Shown here: positions 1 through 6,670 of the stretch, in pieces
Layout: each line of letters opens with the position of its first letter
Numbering within the stretch: position 1 is the first letter of the stretch
Assembly (NCBI GenBank): GCA_012841485.1
Contig: DUUU01000052.1
Span: 1-15,001, forward strand
Length of the DNA stretch: 15,001 nucleotides
From: Armatimonadota bacterium
GTDB lineage: Bacteria > Armatimonadota > JAAZEB01
Direction of reading: 5' to 3'
Program-made: the position numbers and the translations under genes
The notes under the pieces: generated by a model
What the model was told of the DNA's origin: nothing
The model's database searches: none
The model's input: only the letters and a program-made list of their open reading frames with translations

Positions 1-2373
1 CTCTCGGGCCACCCTCGCGGCGTCCGGCTCGGCGGCCATCTTGCTGCTCTCAACCGAGTTGAACCCGCATCGCCGATACGTCTCCATCAGACCGCGCCAG
101 AAGGGATCCGTCGCGGCTATGGTCCATAGCGAGACGCCGACTGGGATCTCGCGCGGCTGCCTTCCCTCCGGCGCGGGAAGGACGACAAGGTCGAGGGCGT
201 GCTCGCGCTCGCGCTCGCCAGGCGCCTGCAGATAGTAGAAGAGGCGGTGCTTCTCGCCGGCCAACCGCGGCGTGGCGCGCAGCGCGCCCAGGTAGCCGTT
301 GAAGAAGCGGAGCTTCTCCAGGCGCGACGGCCCCAGCGCCCGGTCCGAGGTGATCACGACGCGCTGGTAGGTCACTCCGTCGCGAACCTCGCGGCCTACG
401 TCAATCCGCCTGGCCTTGTGGTAGTTCCGCGTGTCTTTGGGCACGCAATCGACGAACTCCACGCCCTCGGGGAGGAGCAGGACGAAGTCGAAGGCAGGGT
501 ACGCCTTCTGCGAGTGGTTGGCCGGGATGAAGAAGAAGTGTTGGAGCGTCTCGCGCGCCAGGTAGAGGGTCTGATCGTGCTCCTCGGCGGGCCAGAGAAC
601 GCTGTTGAGGCCATCCGCCCAGAGAGTGCCGGTGAAGGGCACGGCGTAGAAGATCTCGCCCAAGGCGGCCAGAGTCACGGCGACCCGATAGCTCCCCGCA
701 TCACGCGCCTCGACGGGAAGGGTGAGGACCGCCTCGCCCTTTGGGGGCACACTCGCTTCCCCGCGGGCAAACACGGGGGTCTTTCCGTCGCGGGCGATGG
801 CGGCCGAGCCCGCGACAGTCACCGCCTCGGCGCGCCGGCTGCGCAGGTAGACGCGGAGCCCCTTCCCATCACGGTCGATCCCCGGCTCCACATGCGTCAC
901 TTCCAGCTCACCACGCCCGAAGAGGAGATCGCCATACCGCTCTGCCTGGTGAAAGCCGGCGGGCGTAGGGCACCATCCGGTGGTCTCGCGCACCGGACGG
1001 CGCTCGCGGTTGAGGTTGAAGCCCCAGGCATCTCCGGGGCGGGGCGGTGTCACGTCGAGGTCGGCCCACGGGATGCGGATCTCCACGCTCCAGAAGTCGG
1101 CGCCGCGATGGGCTCGGGCGCTCCAGCGGGCGCGCGTCAACCCGCCCTCGCCAAGGAGATTATCCTGGCGCACGCCGAGCGCGTTCACAATCAGCTGCAG
1201 GCTCGTCTTGCGGTCGCGCCGGGGATCGAGCCGCACTTCGATGCAGTCATCCTGCCAGACGTTCGGCCCCGGCTCGCGCGAGTTGGTCACCAGATTGCGC
1301 ATCAGGGGCTCGGCACACCGAATGCCGATGTAGAGCGCGTCGGCATCGTAGACCACGCGGCCTACCGTCTCCGTCGCCGCCAGGGCGGCGCCATCCGAGC
1401 GCACGAACTGGTCGGCGACGGCGGCAATCGCCCAACAGGGGTCGTCCAGGATTCCATCGATGGCCGGCGCCGTGCTCACCTGGGGGACGCAGAGCGTGCG
1501 CACGCCCCGCGTGAGGCGCGCGAGCGTCTCTGAAGCAGCGCCGGGAGCGGCCGCACATCCCTCGAAGGGGGGTACCGCGGCCACCCCCAGGGCTCGCGCG
1601 GGCGCGACCGTGCGCCGCGCCTCCTTCTCAAACGCGACGAGGTGGTAGGAGAACTCCACCTCCTGGCCGGGCGTGAACGCCTCCGGGAAGCCGCGCGCGT
1701 GCAAGAAAAGCGTGCCGTCCTTGCGCCGCCCGATGGTGTGCCGCCGGTACCATTCCGGCCACTTCGACAGGGCCACCGCCACTCCGGGCCCATCCGCGCC
1801 CTTCGCGAAGGCGTACCAGGGCGATTCGTTCATTACCAGGGCAAAGTCACTCACGGGGAGCTCGTCACGTGAGACGGCCCCGCCCTCCGCGAGCAGCGTG
1901 TCCGCGCTGGCGCTCCCCACGAGGTTCACGGGGATGAAGGGATAGGGCCGGAGCGCCTCACGAACGCGCATGCGATAGGCGACAGAGAGGATCGGGCTTC
2001 CCTCGCGCAGGGTGTAGCTCTTGCGCAGATCCCACCCGGGAAAGGCGGGGAGATCGACCTGGACGACGATCCCTCCTCCGGCGTTCTCGGGCCGGCGCTC
2101 TATCTTCGCCGTCGCCCCAGCGATGGAGCTATCGGTCACCCACCGCTTTCCCGATTCGTAGCAGAGGCTCAGCGAGACCATGCCGCAGAGGCTCGTCTCC
2201 TCTGTTGCCAGGGCGATCTCCGTCGGGCAGCCGCCCCTGGAAAGGTCCAGGCGCACCCGAATGAGCGAGTTGCTCATCAGGAGGGCATCCCCCGCACGCA
2301 CCACCGTCACATCGGCGCGCGCAGTCTGGCCAGCCAACAGCAACAGAACAAGGGCAAACGCTGTGCGAAACAT
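1..2373 (-). CDS. Secreted CBM9-like domain protein, C-terminus beyond window edge
   Basis: An uninterrupted minus-strand frame of 791 codons runs from ATG at 2373 off the left edge. A GGAGAG Shine-Dalgarno lies 4-5 nt before the ATG. Residues 1-21 form a signal peptide (MFRTAFALVLLLLAGQTARA, then D), so the protein is exported. Residues about 22-295 are a beta-rich region with no motif I recognise. Residues about 300-487 look like a family-9 carbohydrate-binding (DOMON-like) domain: they open with APAIDGILDDPCW, include DDCIEVRLDP and VEIRIPWADL, and close near YGDLLFGR. A second beta-rich linker follows. From about residue 743 (VGVSLWTIAATDPFW) the sequence resembles the first strand of a TIM-barrel catalytic domain, which would lie outside the window. 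Related large exoproteins often act on polysaccharides, but no catalytic residue is visible, so enzyme activity is inference. It is divergent from the next gene. Confidence 0.85.
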   Translation of the reverse strand, partial: MFRTAFALVLLLLAGQTARADVTVVRAGDALLMSNSLIRVRLDLSRGGCPTEIALATEETSLCGMVSLSLCYESGKRWVTDSSIAGATAKIERRPENAGGGIVVQVDLPAFPGWDLRKSYTLREGSPILSVAYRMRVREALRPYPFIPVNLVGSASADTLLAEGGAVSRDELPVSDFALVMNESPWYAFAKGADGPGVAVALSKWPEWYRRHTIGRRKDGTLFLHARGFPEAFTPGQEVEFSYHLVAFEKEARRTVAPARALGVAAVPPFEGCAAAPGAASETLARLTRGVRTLCVPQVSTAPAIDGILDDPCWAIAAVADQFVRSDGAALAATETVGRVVYDADALYIGIRCAEPLMRNLVTNSREPGPNVWQDDCIEVRLDPRRDRKTSLQLIVNALGVRQDNLLGEGGLTRARWSARAHRGADFWSVEIRIPWADLDVTPPRPGDAWGFNLNRERRPVRETTGWCPTPAGFHQAERYGDLLFGRGELEVTHVEPGIDRDGKGLRVYLRSRRAEAVTVAGSAAIARDGKTPVFARGEASVPPKGEAVLTLPVEARDAGSYRVAVTLAALGEIFYAVPFTGTLWADGLNSVLWPAEEHDQTLYLARETLQHFFFIPANHSQKAYPAFDFVLLLPEGVEFVDCVPKDTRNYHKARRIDVGREVRDGVTYQRVVITSDRALGPSRLEKLRFFNGYLGALRATPRLAGEKHRLFYYLQAPGEREREHALDLVVLPAPEGRQPREIPVGVSLWTIAATDPFWRGLMETYRRCGFNSVESSKMAAEPDAARVARE

Positions 2374-2708
2374 CTCTCTCCAATACGTGCAGCCACGCGG
2401 GTGAGTCGCCTGCACGGGCAGACTGCGGAATCGGCGATGGAGCGAGCGGCCACCACGTGGCGCCTGCTTCCGCTCTTCACTCACCCACTCCGCTTAGGAG
2501 CAGGCCAAACGCTCTCGCGCGCAGGGTGGTCCTGGCCACCTAGCCGCTCCTCAATTCACCCTCGGGGCGCAACTCTCCTGGCAAGGCGTCATCCCGCCCC
2601 CCGGCCCGCGCCGGCAACCACCCAGATCGGCGTTATCTCGGAACCGGGGGACGCGTGAAACCCGATTTGACACGGTGCTCCCTCGATGGTAGACTCGAGT
2701 TACGGAGG
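2374..2708. other. Divergent intergenic region between the CBM9 gene and the helical-protein gene
   Basis: About 335 bp without a convincing gene. It carries the ribosome-binding site of the minus-strand gene (2374-2381) and the promoter of the plus-strand gene (2667-2695). A nested inverted repeat occupies 2496-2551: AGGAGC (2496-2501) pairs with GCTCCT (2546-2551), and inside it GGTGG (2525-2529) pairs with CCACC (2536-2540). No T-run follows on either strand, so it is not a normal terminator. I could not find a clear promoter for the minus-strand gene. An 85-codon plus-strand frame at 2401-2658 has no family resemblance and was not called. Confidence 0.6.
2667..2695 (+). promoter_or_regulatory. 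sigma70-type promoter of the helical-protein gene
   Basis: TTGACA (2667-2672, perfect -35), a 17-nt spacer, then TAGACT (2690-2695, -10). The expected RNA start is near 2702, only 7-10 nt before the ATGs at 2709 and 2712. It lies inside the longest open frame (GTG at 2655), which argues that translation really starts at 2709 or 2712. Confidence 0.7.
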
Positions 2709-4421
2709 ATGATGGAAGAGACCGTGAAGCATCAGATCACAATCGTCCCGGGAGTGGACCCCCGAGAGGCCGCGAAGGCACTGGTAAACATCAAGGATGA
2801 CGAGGATCTTCGCGCGGTCATGAACCAGCTGGAGCCGAGCGATGCGGCGCAGGTCATCGCCCATGCGCCCGACATCCAGGCACAGACGCGGCTGGTATGG
2901 AGCATGGACAAACCGCAGCGCGCCGCCGTGCTCGACCACCTGGCCCCGGTCACGGTGGCCGCCATGATCCAGAACCAGGAGCGGCGCAACCGCCGGCTTC
3001 TGGGCGACGTCTCCGTGGAGCACTTCGCACGCATCCTGGAGTTTTGCAGCCCCAAGCAGCGCTACTACTGGCTGGCGCTCGCCAACTCTTTCGCCGATGT
3101 CGGCGCCAATCTGCTCATCCTGCTGCTGCCCCCGGAGGAGGTGGCCGAGGCGCTGCTCACCGTGCCGGAATTCCGGCGCAAACGCTATACCCTGCGGCGG
3201 TTTCTTCCCGGCGGTTTCGATCCCTTCCCGCCCGTCCAGGACCGGCGTCTGAAGGCGCTGCTGGTCCGGCTGGCGGAGTATGATGGCGACCGCTACAAGG
3301 AGGTGATGGAGATCGCCTGCGGGATGGCGGAGGACGCGCGCGAGCATGCCGACACCTTCGCCCAGCTCGAGTCCGAGCCGATCATCCTCCCCCGCATCCC
3401 ACAGGTGCCGCCACTCGTACCCGAAGAGGCCCCCCTGACGCTGGAGGAGGATGAGAGCGGGCAGGCATCACACCCGCTGCTGCCGGTGCCGCTTCCGGAT
3501 GCGTCCGACTCGCTGATGCGCGCCGCCACGAGCAGCCTTCCCCCGGCCCGCCGGCAGAGCCTCCAACGCGAGATCGAGAAGCTGTTCCGTGACGAGGTGA
3601 TGGCCCAGGGGGGATCGGTCGCCATGCCGGATCTGGAGCGGGCGGCTGCGAAGCTGCAAGCCTATCTGCGCCTGGGATTGCGCGGCGTGCCGGAGAATCC
3701 CGAGAAAGTGGCCGACACCCTGACGCGAGTACGCGCGGGAGACGTGGTGCAGCGCGGCGTCACCGCGCTCGAACAGCTCCGCCAGATCGCCCTGCGCCTG
3801 CGCCCCTTCGCCGCGGCGATGGATCTGCGCCAGCGCGACCTGCTGCTCGCGCTCGTGCATCCGGAGGCGACCATCGAGCCCAAGTCTGGCGAGGCAGCCC
3901 TGCGCGTGCCCGCCATCGACCGCCGGCGCCGGCCCGAGGCGATCCCCGTTGCTGACATGCACGAGCATCTGGCCAACATCTCCGTCTGGGTGGCCATCTC
4001 GCGGGCACTCGGCGTGTGCGCGCTCACCGAGAAGCTGGCAAGCGCCCCAAACGGCTCGCTCGCGGTGCTTGCGGCGCTCGCCGTCTCGCTGATCACCCGC
4101 GGGCGCTGGGATCCGGAGACGCTCGAGATGGGCAGCCTCCGGGCATTCCGCGACGAGCACTTTGATCGCAAGCAGGGAACCTGGAAACCAGGCTTGAAGG
4201 AGGAGGCGCGCCAGTTGGCCCGCGCCTGGGTGACTCAGTCGGGGATCGATCCCAGTCTTCAGCCCCGGGCCGTGCTTCTGATCATGGAAGCGCTCGACCA
4301 GCTGGAGGAGTTCCTGCGGACGCGCCGGGTCATTACCTGGGAACGGTTTGCGCCGGGGAAGCGTGCTTCCCGGCGTGCCGGCGGCGGGAGCGCCACCACC
4401 GGGAAAGATGCCCGGGCATGA
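2709..4421 (+). CDS. Uncharacterised large helical protein with MgtE-N/DUF6178-like repeats
   Basis: The 570-residue soluble protein starts at ATG 2709 or the adjacent ATG 2712, just after ACGGAGG (2702-2708). The longer GTG start at 2655 is unlikely because the promoter lies between. There is no signal peptide or membrane segment. Residues about 1-215 are helical repeats rich in LxxxLxPxDAAQVI-type segments, for example LRAVMNQLEPSDAAQVIAH and LLPPEEVAEALLTVPEF. These recall the cytoplasmic N domain of MgtE and the DUF6178 family, but I cannot assign either firmly. An acidic, proline-rich linker (roughly residues 222-275) leads to a second helical region ending in a basic, Gly/Ser/Ala-rich tail. 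It stands alone, convergent with bactofilin. The function is unknown; a structural or scaffolding role is only a guess. Confidence 0.8.
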   Translation: MMEETVKHQITIVPGVDPREAAKALVNIKDDEDLRAVMNQLEPSDAAQVIAHAPDIQAQTRLVWSMDKPQRAAVLDHLAPVTVAAMIQNQERRNRRLLGDVSVEHFARILEFCSPKQRYYWLALANSFADVGANLLILLLPPEEVAEALLTVPEFRRKRYTLRRFLPGGFDPFPPVQDRRLKALLVRLAEYDGDRYKEVMEIACGMAEDAREHADTFAQLESEPIILPRIPQVPPLVPEEAPLTLEEDESGQASHPLLPVPLPDASDSLMRAATSSLPPARRQSLQREIEKLFRDEVMAQGGSVAMPDLERAAAKLQAYLRLGLRGVPENPEKVADTLTRVRAGDVVQRGVTALEQLRQIALRLRPFAAAMDLRQRDLLLALVHPEATIEPKSGEAALRVPAIDRRRRPEAIPVADMHEHLANISVWVAISRALGVCALTEKLASAPNGSLAVLAALAVSLITRGRWDPETLEMGSLRAFRDEHFDRKQGTWKPGLKEEARQLARAWVTQSGIDPSLQPRAVLLIMEALDQLEEFLRTRRVITWERFAPGKRASRRAGGGSATTGKDARA

Positions 4422-4431
4422 GCAACGCCTG

Positions 4432-4468
4432 AAAAAACCAGCGGGGCGGCCATTGAAGGTCGCCCCGC
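4432..4468 (-). terminator. Rho-independent terminator downstream of bactofilin
   Basis: An 11-bp GC-rich stem (4441-4451 with 4458-4468, one G-U pair) and a 6-nt loop are followed on the minus strand by TGG and six Ts (complement of the A-run 4432-4437). It faces transcription arriving from bactofilin. On the plus strand the same hairpin lies 20 nt after the previous gene but lacks a T-run, so any effect there would be weaker. Confidence 0.8.
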
Positions 4469-4473
4469 CCAAT

Positions 4474-4552
4474 CGCATCCCGGAACCCCGCAAACCGGGA
4501 GGCTATCTTGTCCTTCAGAGGATACCCACCTCTACAGAAGCCTAAACATGCG
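4474..4552 (-). ncRNA. Candidate structured RNA (three-way junction) upstream of the terminator
   Basis: Read on the minus strand, CGCAT (4552-4548) pairs with ATGCG (4478-4474) and encloses two arms. Arm one is AGGCT (4543-4539) with AGCCT (4504-4500), containing AGAGG (4533-4529) with CCTCT (4521-4517). Arm two is CCCGG (4499-4495) with CCGGG (4483-4479). Five nucleotides later the intrinsic terminator begins. The folding is my own hand pairing. I could not match it to a known riboswitch or ribozyme. The segment lies between the bactofilin stop and the terminator, with no gene downstream to control, so a 3'-UTR-derived or independent small RNA is more likely than a riboswitch. Confidence 0.35.
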
Positions 4553-4598
4553 TGCCTGTGATTTTCTTCGGCCAGGATCCCACCCTCTCGACGCGGCA

Positions 4599-4985
4599 TC
4601 AGGCGACATCCTGCTTCGGCGACGAAACCCGGGTGGTCTCCTCTGTGATGCACGCCCCCTGGAAGACGGCGCCATCGTCAATCACAAGCGACTTCGTCTT
4701 CAGGTCGCCATAGAGCTTGCCGCTCGCGGTGATCTCCGTGCGCCCGCTCGCCGTGATGTTCCCGCGCACTTCTCCGGCCAGGATAATGTTCTTCCCCTGC
4801 ATGTTGGCCTCGACGCGCCCGGAATCGCCGATGACGATATTGGCATCGCCGGTGAGCTCGCCACGGAAACTGCCCTCGATCCGAACCGAGCCCGTCGCCT
4901 TCAGCTTCCCGTCAAACGCGGAGTGCTTCCCGATCAGAGTATCTGCCTGGCCTGCTGCCAAACCGCCTCGCTTCAGAATGGCCAT
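4599..4985 (-). CDS. Bactofilin family cytoskeletal protein
   Basis: This 128-residue protein matches the bactofilin (DUF583, PF04519) pattern. A short N-terminal tail is followed from about residue 17 by repeated glycine-rich beta-helix turns: GKLKATGSVRIEGSFRGELT, then VIGDSGRVEANMQG, ILAGEVRGNITASG and EITASGKLYGDLKT. A short disordered C-terminus follows. Bactofilins polymerise without nucleotide into filaments at the membrane and take part in cell shape, polarity or wall-synthesis positioning. The frame is open back to 5102, but the upstream 39 residues are arginine-rich and unlike the family. ATG 4985 gives the usual MAILKRG start and has a GGGGGA element 7 nt upstream. Rho is the upstream gene on the same strand, 281 bp away. 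Transcription ends at the terminator at 4432-4468. Confidence 0.9.
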   Translation of the reverse strand: MAILKRGGLAAGQADTLIGKHSAFDGKLKATGSVRIEGSFRGELTGDANIVIGDSGRVEANMQGKNIILAGEVRGNITASGRTEITASGKLYGDLKTKSLVIDDGAVFQGACITEETTRVSSPKQDVA

Positions 4986-5073
4986 CCGTTCCCCCGCTCT
5001 GGAATGCCGCATGGGCCTGGTGCTTGCCCGCGCGCGGCGCTGAAGCTCCGCGCTACGCCTCCCAACCCCCGCC

Positions 5074-5102
5074 GTTCTACGGCATCCGGGAGTGCCAGCC
5101 AA
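5074..5102 (-). promoter_or_regulatory. Possible weak promoter for bactofilin
   Basis: On the minus strand TTGGCT (5102-5097), 17 nt, then TAGAAC (5079-5074). Each box matches the consensus only partly. It lies about 90 bp upstream of the bactofilin ATG. Read-through from rho is the alternative. Confidence 0.25.
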
Positions 5103-5132
5103 CCCAGCCCGTCAGGGCTTCGCCCACAAGCA

Positions 5133-5154
5133 GCGCGGGGATTGATCCCCGCGC
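5133..5154 (-). terminator. Perfect hairpin between rho and bactofilin
   Basis: A perfect 9-bp stem, GCGCGGGGA (5133-5141) with TCCCCGCGC (5146-5154), closes a 4-nt loop about 112 bp after the rho stop codon. There is no T-run on either strand, so it is not a standard intrinsic terminator. It could protect the rho mRNA 3' end or weaken read-through into bactofilin. Confidence 0.35.
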
Positions 5155-5266
5155 ATCCGACTGCGCCGCCTGCGAGAATTCTTTATCTCGGAATCTCATA
5201 CCAACCGGGCATTCTGTTCGTCGGAAATGATGGGCCCTCCTGCCGAGGCTCGCCCATGGCGACCGG

Positions 5267-6400
5267 TCACTTATGCACGAGGCGAGCCATGCGCGCGAGC
5301 AGCTCCGCGTTCGAAGGCGTCTCCCGCAGCAGTTCAAGGAGGCGCTCCGCGCGCTCCTCTGGCTGAGTGGCGTAATCGAGCAGATGCCGTCGCAGCCGGT
5401 TCATCCCTTCCAGCTCGTCGGCGGGAACCAGGAGTTCCTCTCGGCGGGTGCCGGTGGCGGCGACGTCGATGGCGGGATAGAGCCGGCGCTCGGCAATGCG
5501 CCGATTGAGGCGGACCTCCCAGTTGCCGGTGCCCTTGAACTCCTCGAAGATCACATCGTCGAGGCGGCTCCCCGTCTCCACGAGCACCGTCGCCAGGATG
5601 GTGAGGCTGCCCCCACCCTCAATCTTCCGGGCATCGCCCAAGAACTGGCGGGGCATGCGCAGGGCCGCCGCGTCGAGCCCCCCGGAGAGCGAGCGGCCTG
5701 TGCGCCGCTCGCCCAGGTTGGCCGCGCGCGCCAGGCGCGTCAGGCTATCGAGAAGGATCACGACATCGCGACCGCGCTCCACCAGCCGCTCCGCGCGGGC
5801 CTGCACCAGGCGAGCGAGATGCAGGTGGTCGCGCGCCTCGGCATCGAAGCTGGAGGCATAGACCTGTCCGGCGCCCTCGCGACGGAAATCGGTCACCTCC
5901 TCGGGGCGCTCGTCGATGAGCAAGAGGAGGAGCACGGCATCGGGCGTGGTGCGCGCCACGCTGCGCGCAATCTCCTGGAGAATCCGCGTTTTGCCGGCCT
6001 TGGGCGGCGCCACGATCAGCCCGCGCTGGCCCTTGCCCAGGGGCGCCAGCAGGTCGATGGCGCGGCCCGTCAGGTCGGTTGGCCCGCTCTCCAGGCGCAG
6101 GCGCTCTTCCGGCGAGATCGCGATCAGCCCGTCAAAGAACGGGCGCGTCCGCGCGCCGTCGGGAGGCTCGCCCTCAATGCTCTCTACCGCTACCAGCGAG
6201 GGAGAACGCTCTCGGCCCGACGGCGGGCGCACCGGCCCGGCGACGCGGTCGCCCGTGCGCAGGCCGCAGGCCCGGATCTGGGAAGGAGCCACGTAGGCAT
6301 CCTTCGGAGAGGGAGTGAGGTCTTCTCTCGTGCGCACGAACCCTGATCCACTCGCCAGGATCTCGAGCACGCCCTCCACCGTTTCCGCTTGTGCAGTCAT
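5267..6400 (-). CDS. rho: Transcription termination factor Rho lacking the N-terminal helical domain
   Basis: This 377-residue protein is a hexameric RNA-dependent ATPase and helicase that releases transcripts. Residues 9-80 are the cold-shock-like primary RNA site (GVLEILASGSGFVR, YVAPSQIRACGLRTGD). Residues about 100-350 are the RecA-like motor: Walker A APPKAGKT (131-138), DERPEEVTDF (163-172), Walker B VVILLDSLTRLARA (213-226), Q-loop GRSLSGGLDAAAL (235-247), R-loop EFKGTGN (287-293) and GTRREELL (317-324). All signatures are intact. It lacks the roughly 45-residue Rho_N bundle of E. coli Rho (419 aa). This is not a start-choice artefact, because an in-frame TAG lies two codons before the ATG (6406-6404). 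AGGTGG lies about 9 nt upstream of the start. A leader of about 105 nt separates it from the proposed promoter. Confidence 0.97.
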   Translation of the reverse strand: MTAQAETVEGVLEILASGSGFVRTREDLTPSPKDAYVAPSQIRACGLRTGDRVAGPVRPPSGRERSPSLVAVESIEGEPPDGARTRPFFDGLIAISPEERLRLESGPTDLTGRAIDLLAPLGKGQRGLIVAPPKAGKTRILQEIARSVARTTPDAVLLLLLIDERPEEVTDFRREGAGQVYASSFDAEARDHLHLARLVQARAERLVERGRDVVILLDSLTRLARAANLGERRTGRSLSGGLDAAALRMPRQFLGDARKIEGGGSLTILATVLVETGSRLDDVIFEEFKGTGNWEVRLNRRIAERRLYPAIDVAATGTRREELLVPADELEGMNRLRRHLLDYATQPEERAERLLELLRETPSNAELLARMARLVHK

Positions 6401-6464
6401 CTTCTAACCACCTATTCTCATCGAGGAGGCGATGGGACGGCCCGGTTGGTGCCGCCCGCGCGAG

Positions 6465-6491
6465 GGGCAGATCGCGTGGCGATCTCTGCCC
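6465..6491 (-). promoter_or_regulatory. Hairpin in the rho leader
   Basis: In the predicted rho 5' leader, GGGCAGAGATCGC (6491-6479) pairs with GCGATCTGCCC (6475-6465), leaving a 2-nt bulge and a 3-nt loop. rho genes are commonly autoregulated through their leaders. A role here is inference. There is no T-run. Confidence 0.35.
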
Positions 6492-6512
6492 ACTCTCTTC
6501 CCCCTCGCCCCT

Positions 6513-6543
6513 ATTGTAACACATTTGGTGGGACCGCTCCCAC
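6513..6543 (-). promoter_or_regulatory. rho promoter with palindrome over the -35 region
   Basis: On the minus strand an extended -10 (TGT then TACAAT, 6521-6513) predicts an RNA start near 6506 and a leader of about 105 nt for rho. The -35 position has no consensus hexamer. Instead it is covered by a perfect palindrome, GTGGGA-GCGG-TCCCAC (6543-6528), which could be an operator. Confidence 0.45.
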
Positions 6544-6670
6544 ACCATGCCCCTGCTCTCCGGGCGGCATCGATGGAGCAGGCCCGTTTTGCGCCATGCA
6601 CTCCGGGGAACGATGCCGGCAATACTCCTGTGGCTTATCAAGCACGCTCAGTGCAAGGAGGAGCTTGGAT

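Noticed and set aside
199..1533. 444-codon plus-strand open frame
   Set aside because: It is antisense to the CBM9 gene. It has no family motifs, and the minus-strand product is clearly real (signal peptide, CBM9 pattern).
2520..2545. AGGGTGGTCC segment resembling the T-box AGGGTGGNACCGCG motif
   Set aside because: The match stops after GGTGG, there is no upstream specifier structure or terminator, and no tRNA-related gene follows.
2401..2658. 85-codon plus-strand frame upstream of the helical-protein gene
   Set aside because: It has no ribosome-binding site or family resemblance, and it ends only a few bases before the promoter of the next gene.
3468..4493. 341-codon minus-strand open frame
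   Set aside because: It is antisense to the helical-protein gene, has an Arg/Gly/His-rich composition typical of high-GC shadow frames, and its upstream end has no ribosome-binding site.
4474..4552. GCGGGGTT and GGACAAGATAGCC compared with the c-di-GMP-I (GEMM) riboswitch
   Set aside because: There is only short local similarity. The GNRA-loop arm and the GGGACGCAAAGC core are missing, and no gene lies downstream to regulate.
5273..6346. 357-codon plus-strand open frame
   Set aside because: It is an antisense shadow of rho, whose motifs leave no doubt which strand is coding.
6174..6641. 155-codon minus-strand frame covering the rho leader
   Set aside because: It is in a different frame from rho, overlaps its 5' end and leader, and shows no recognisable sequence.
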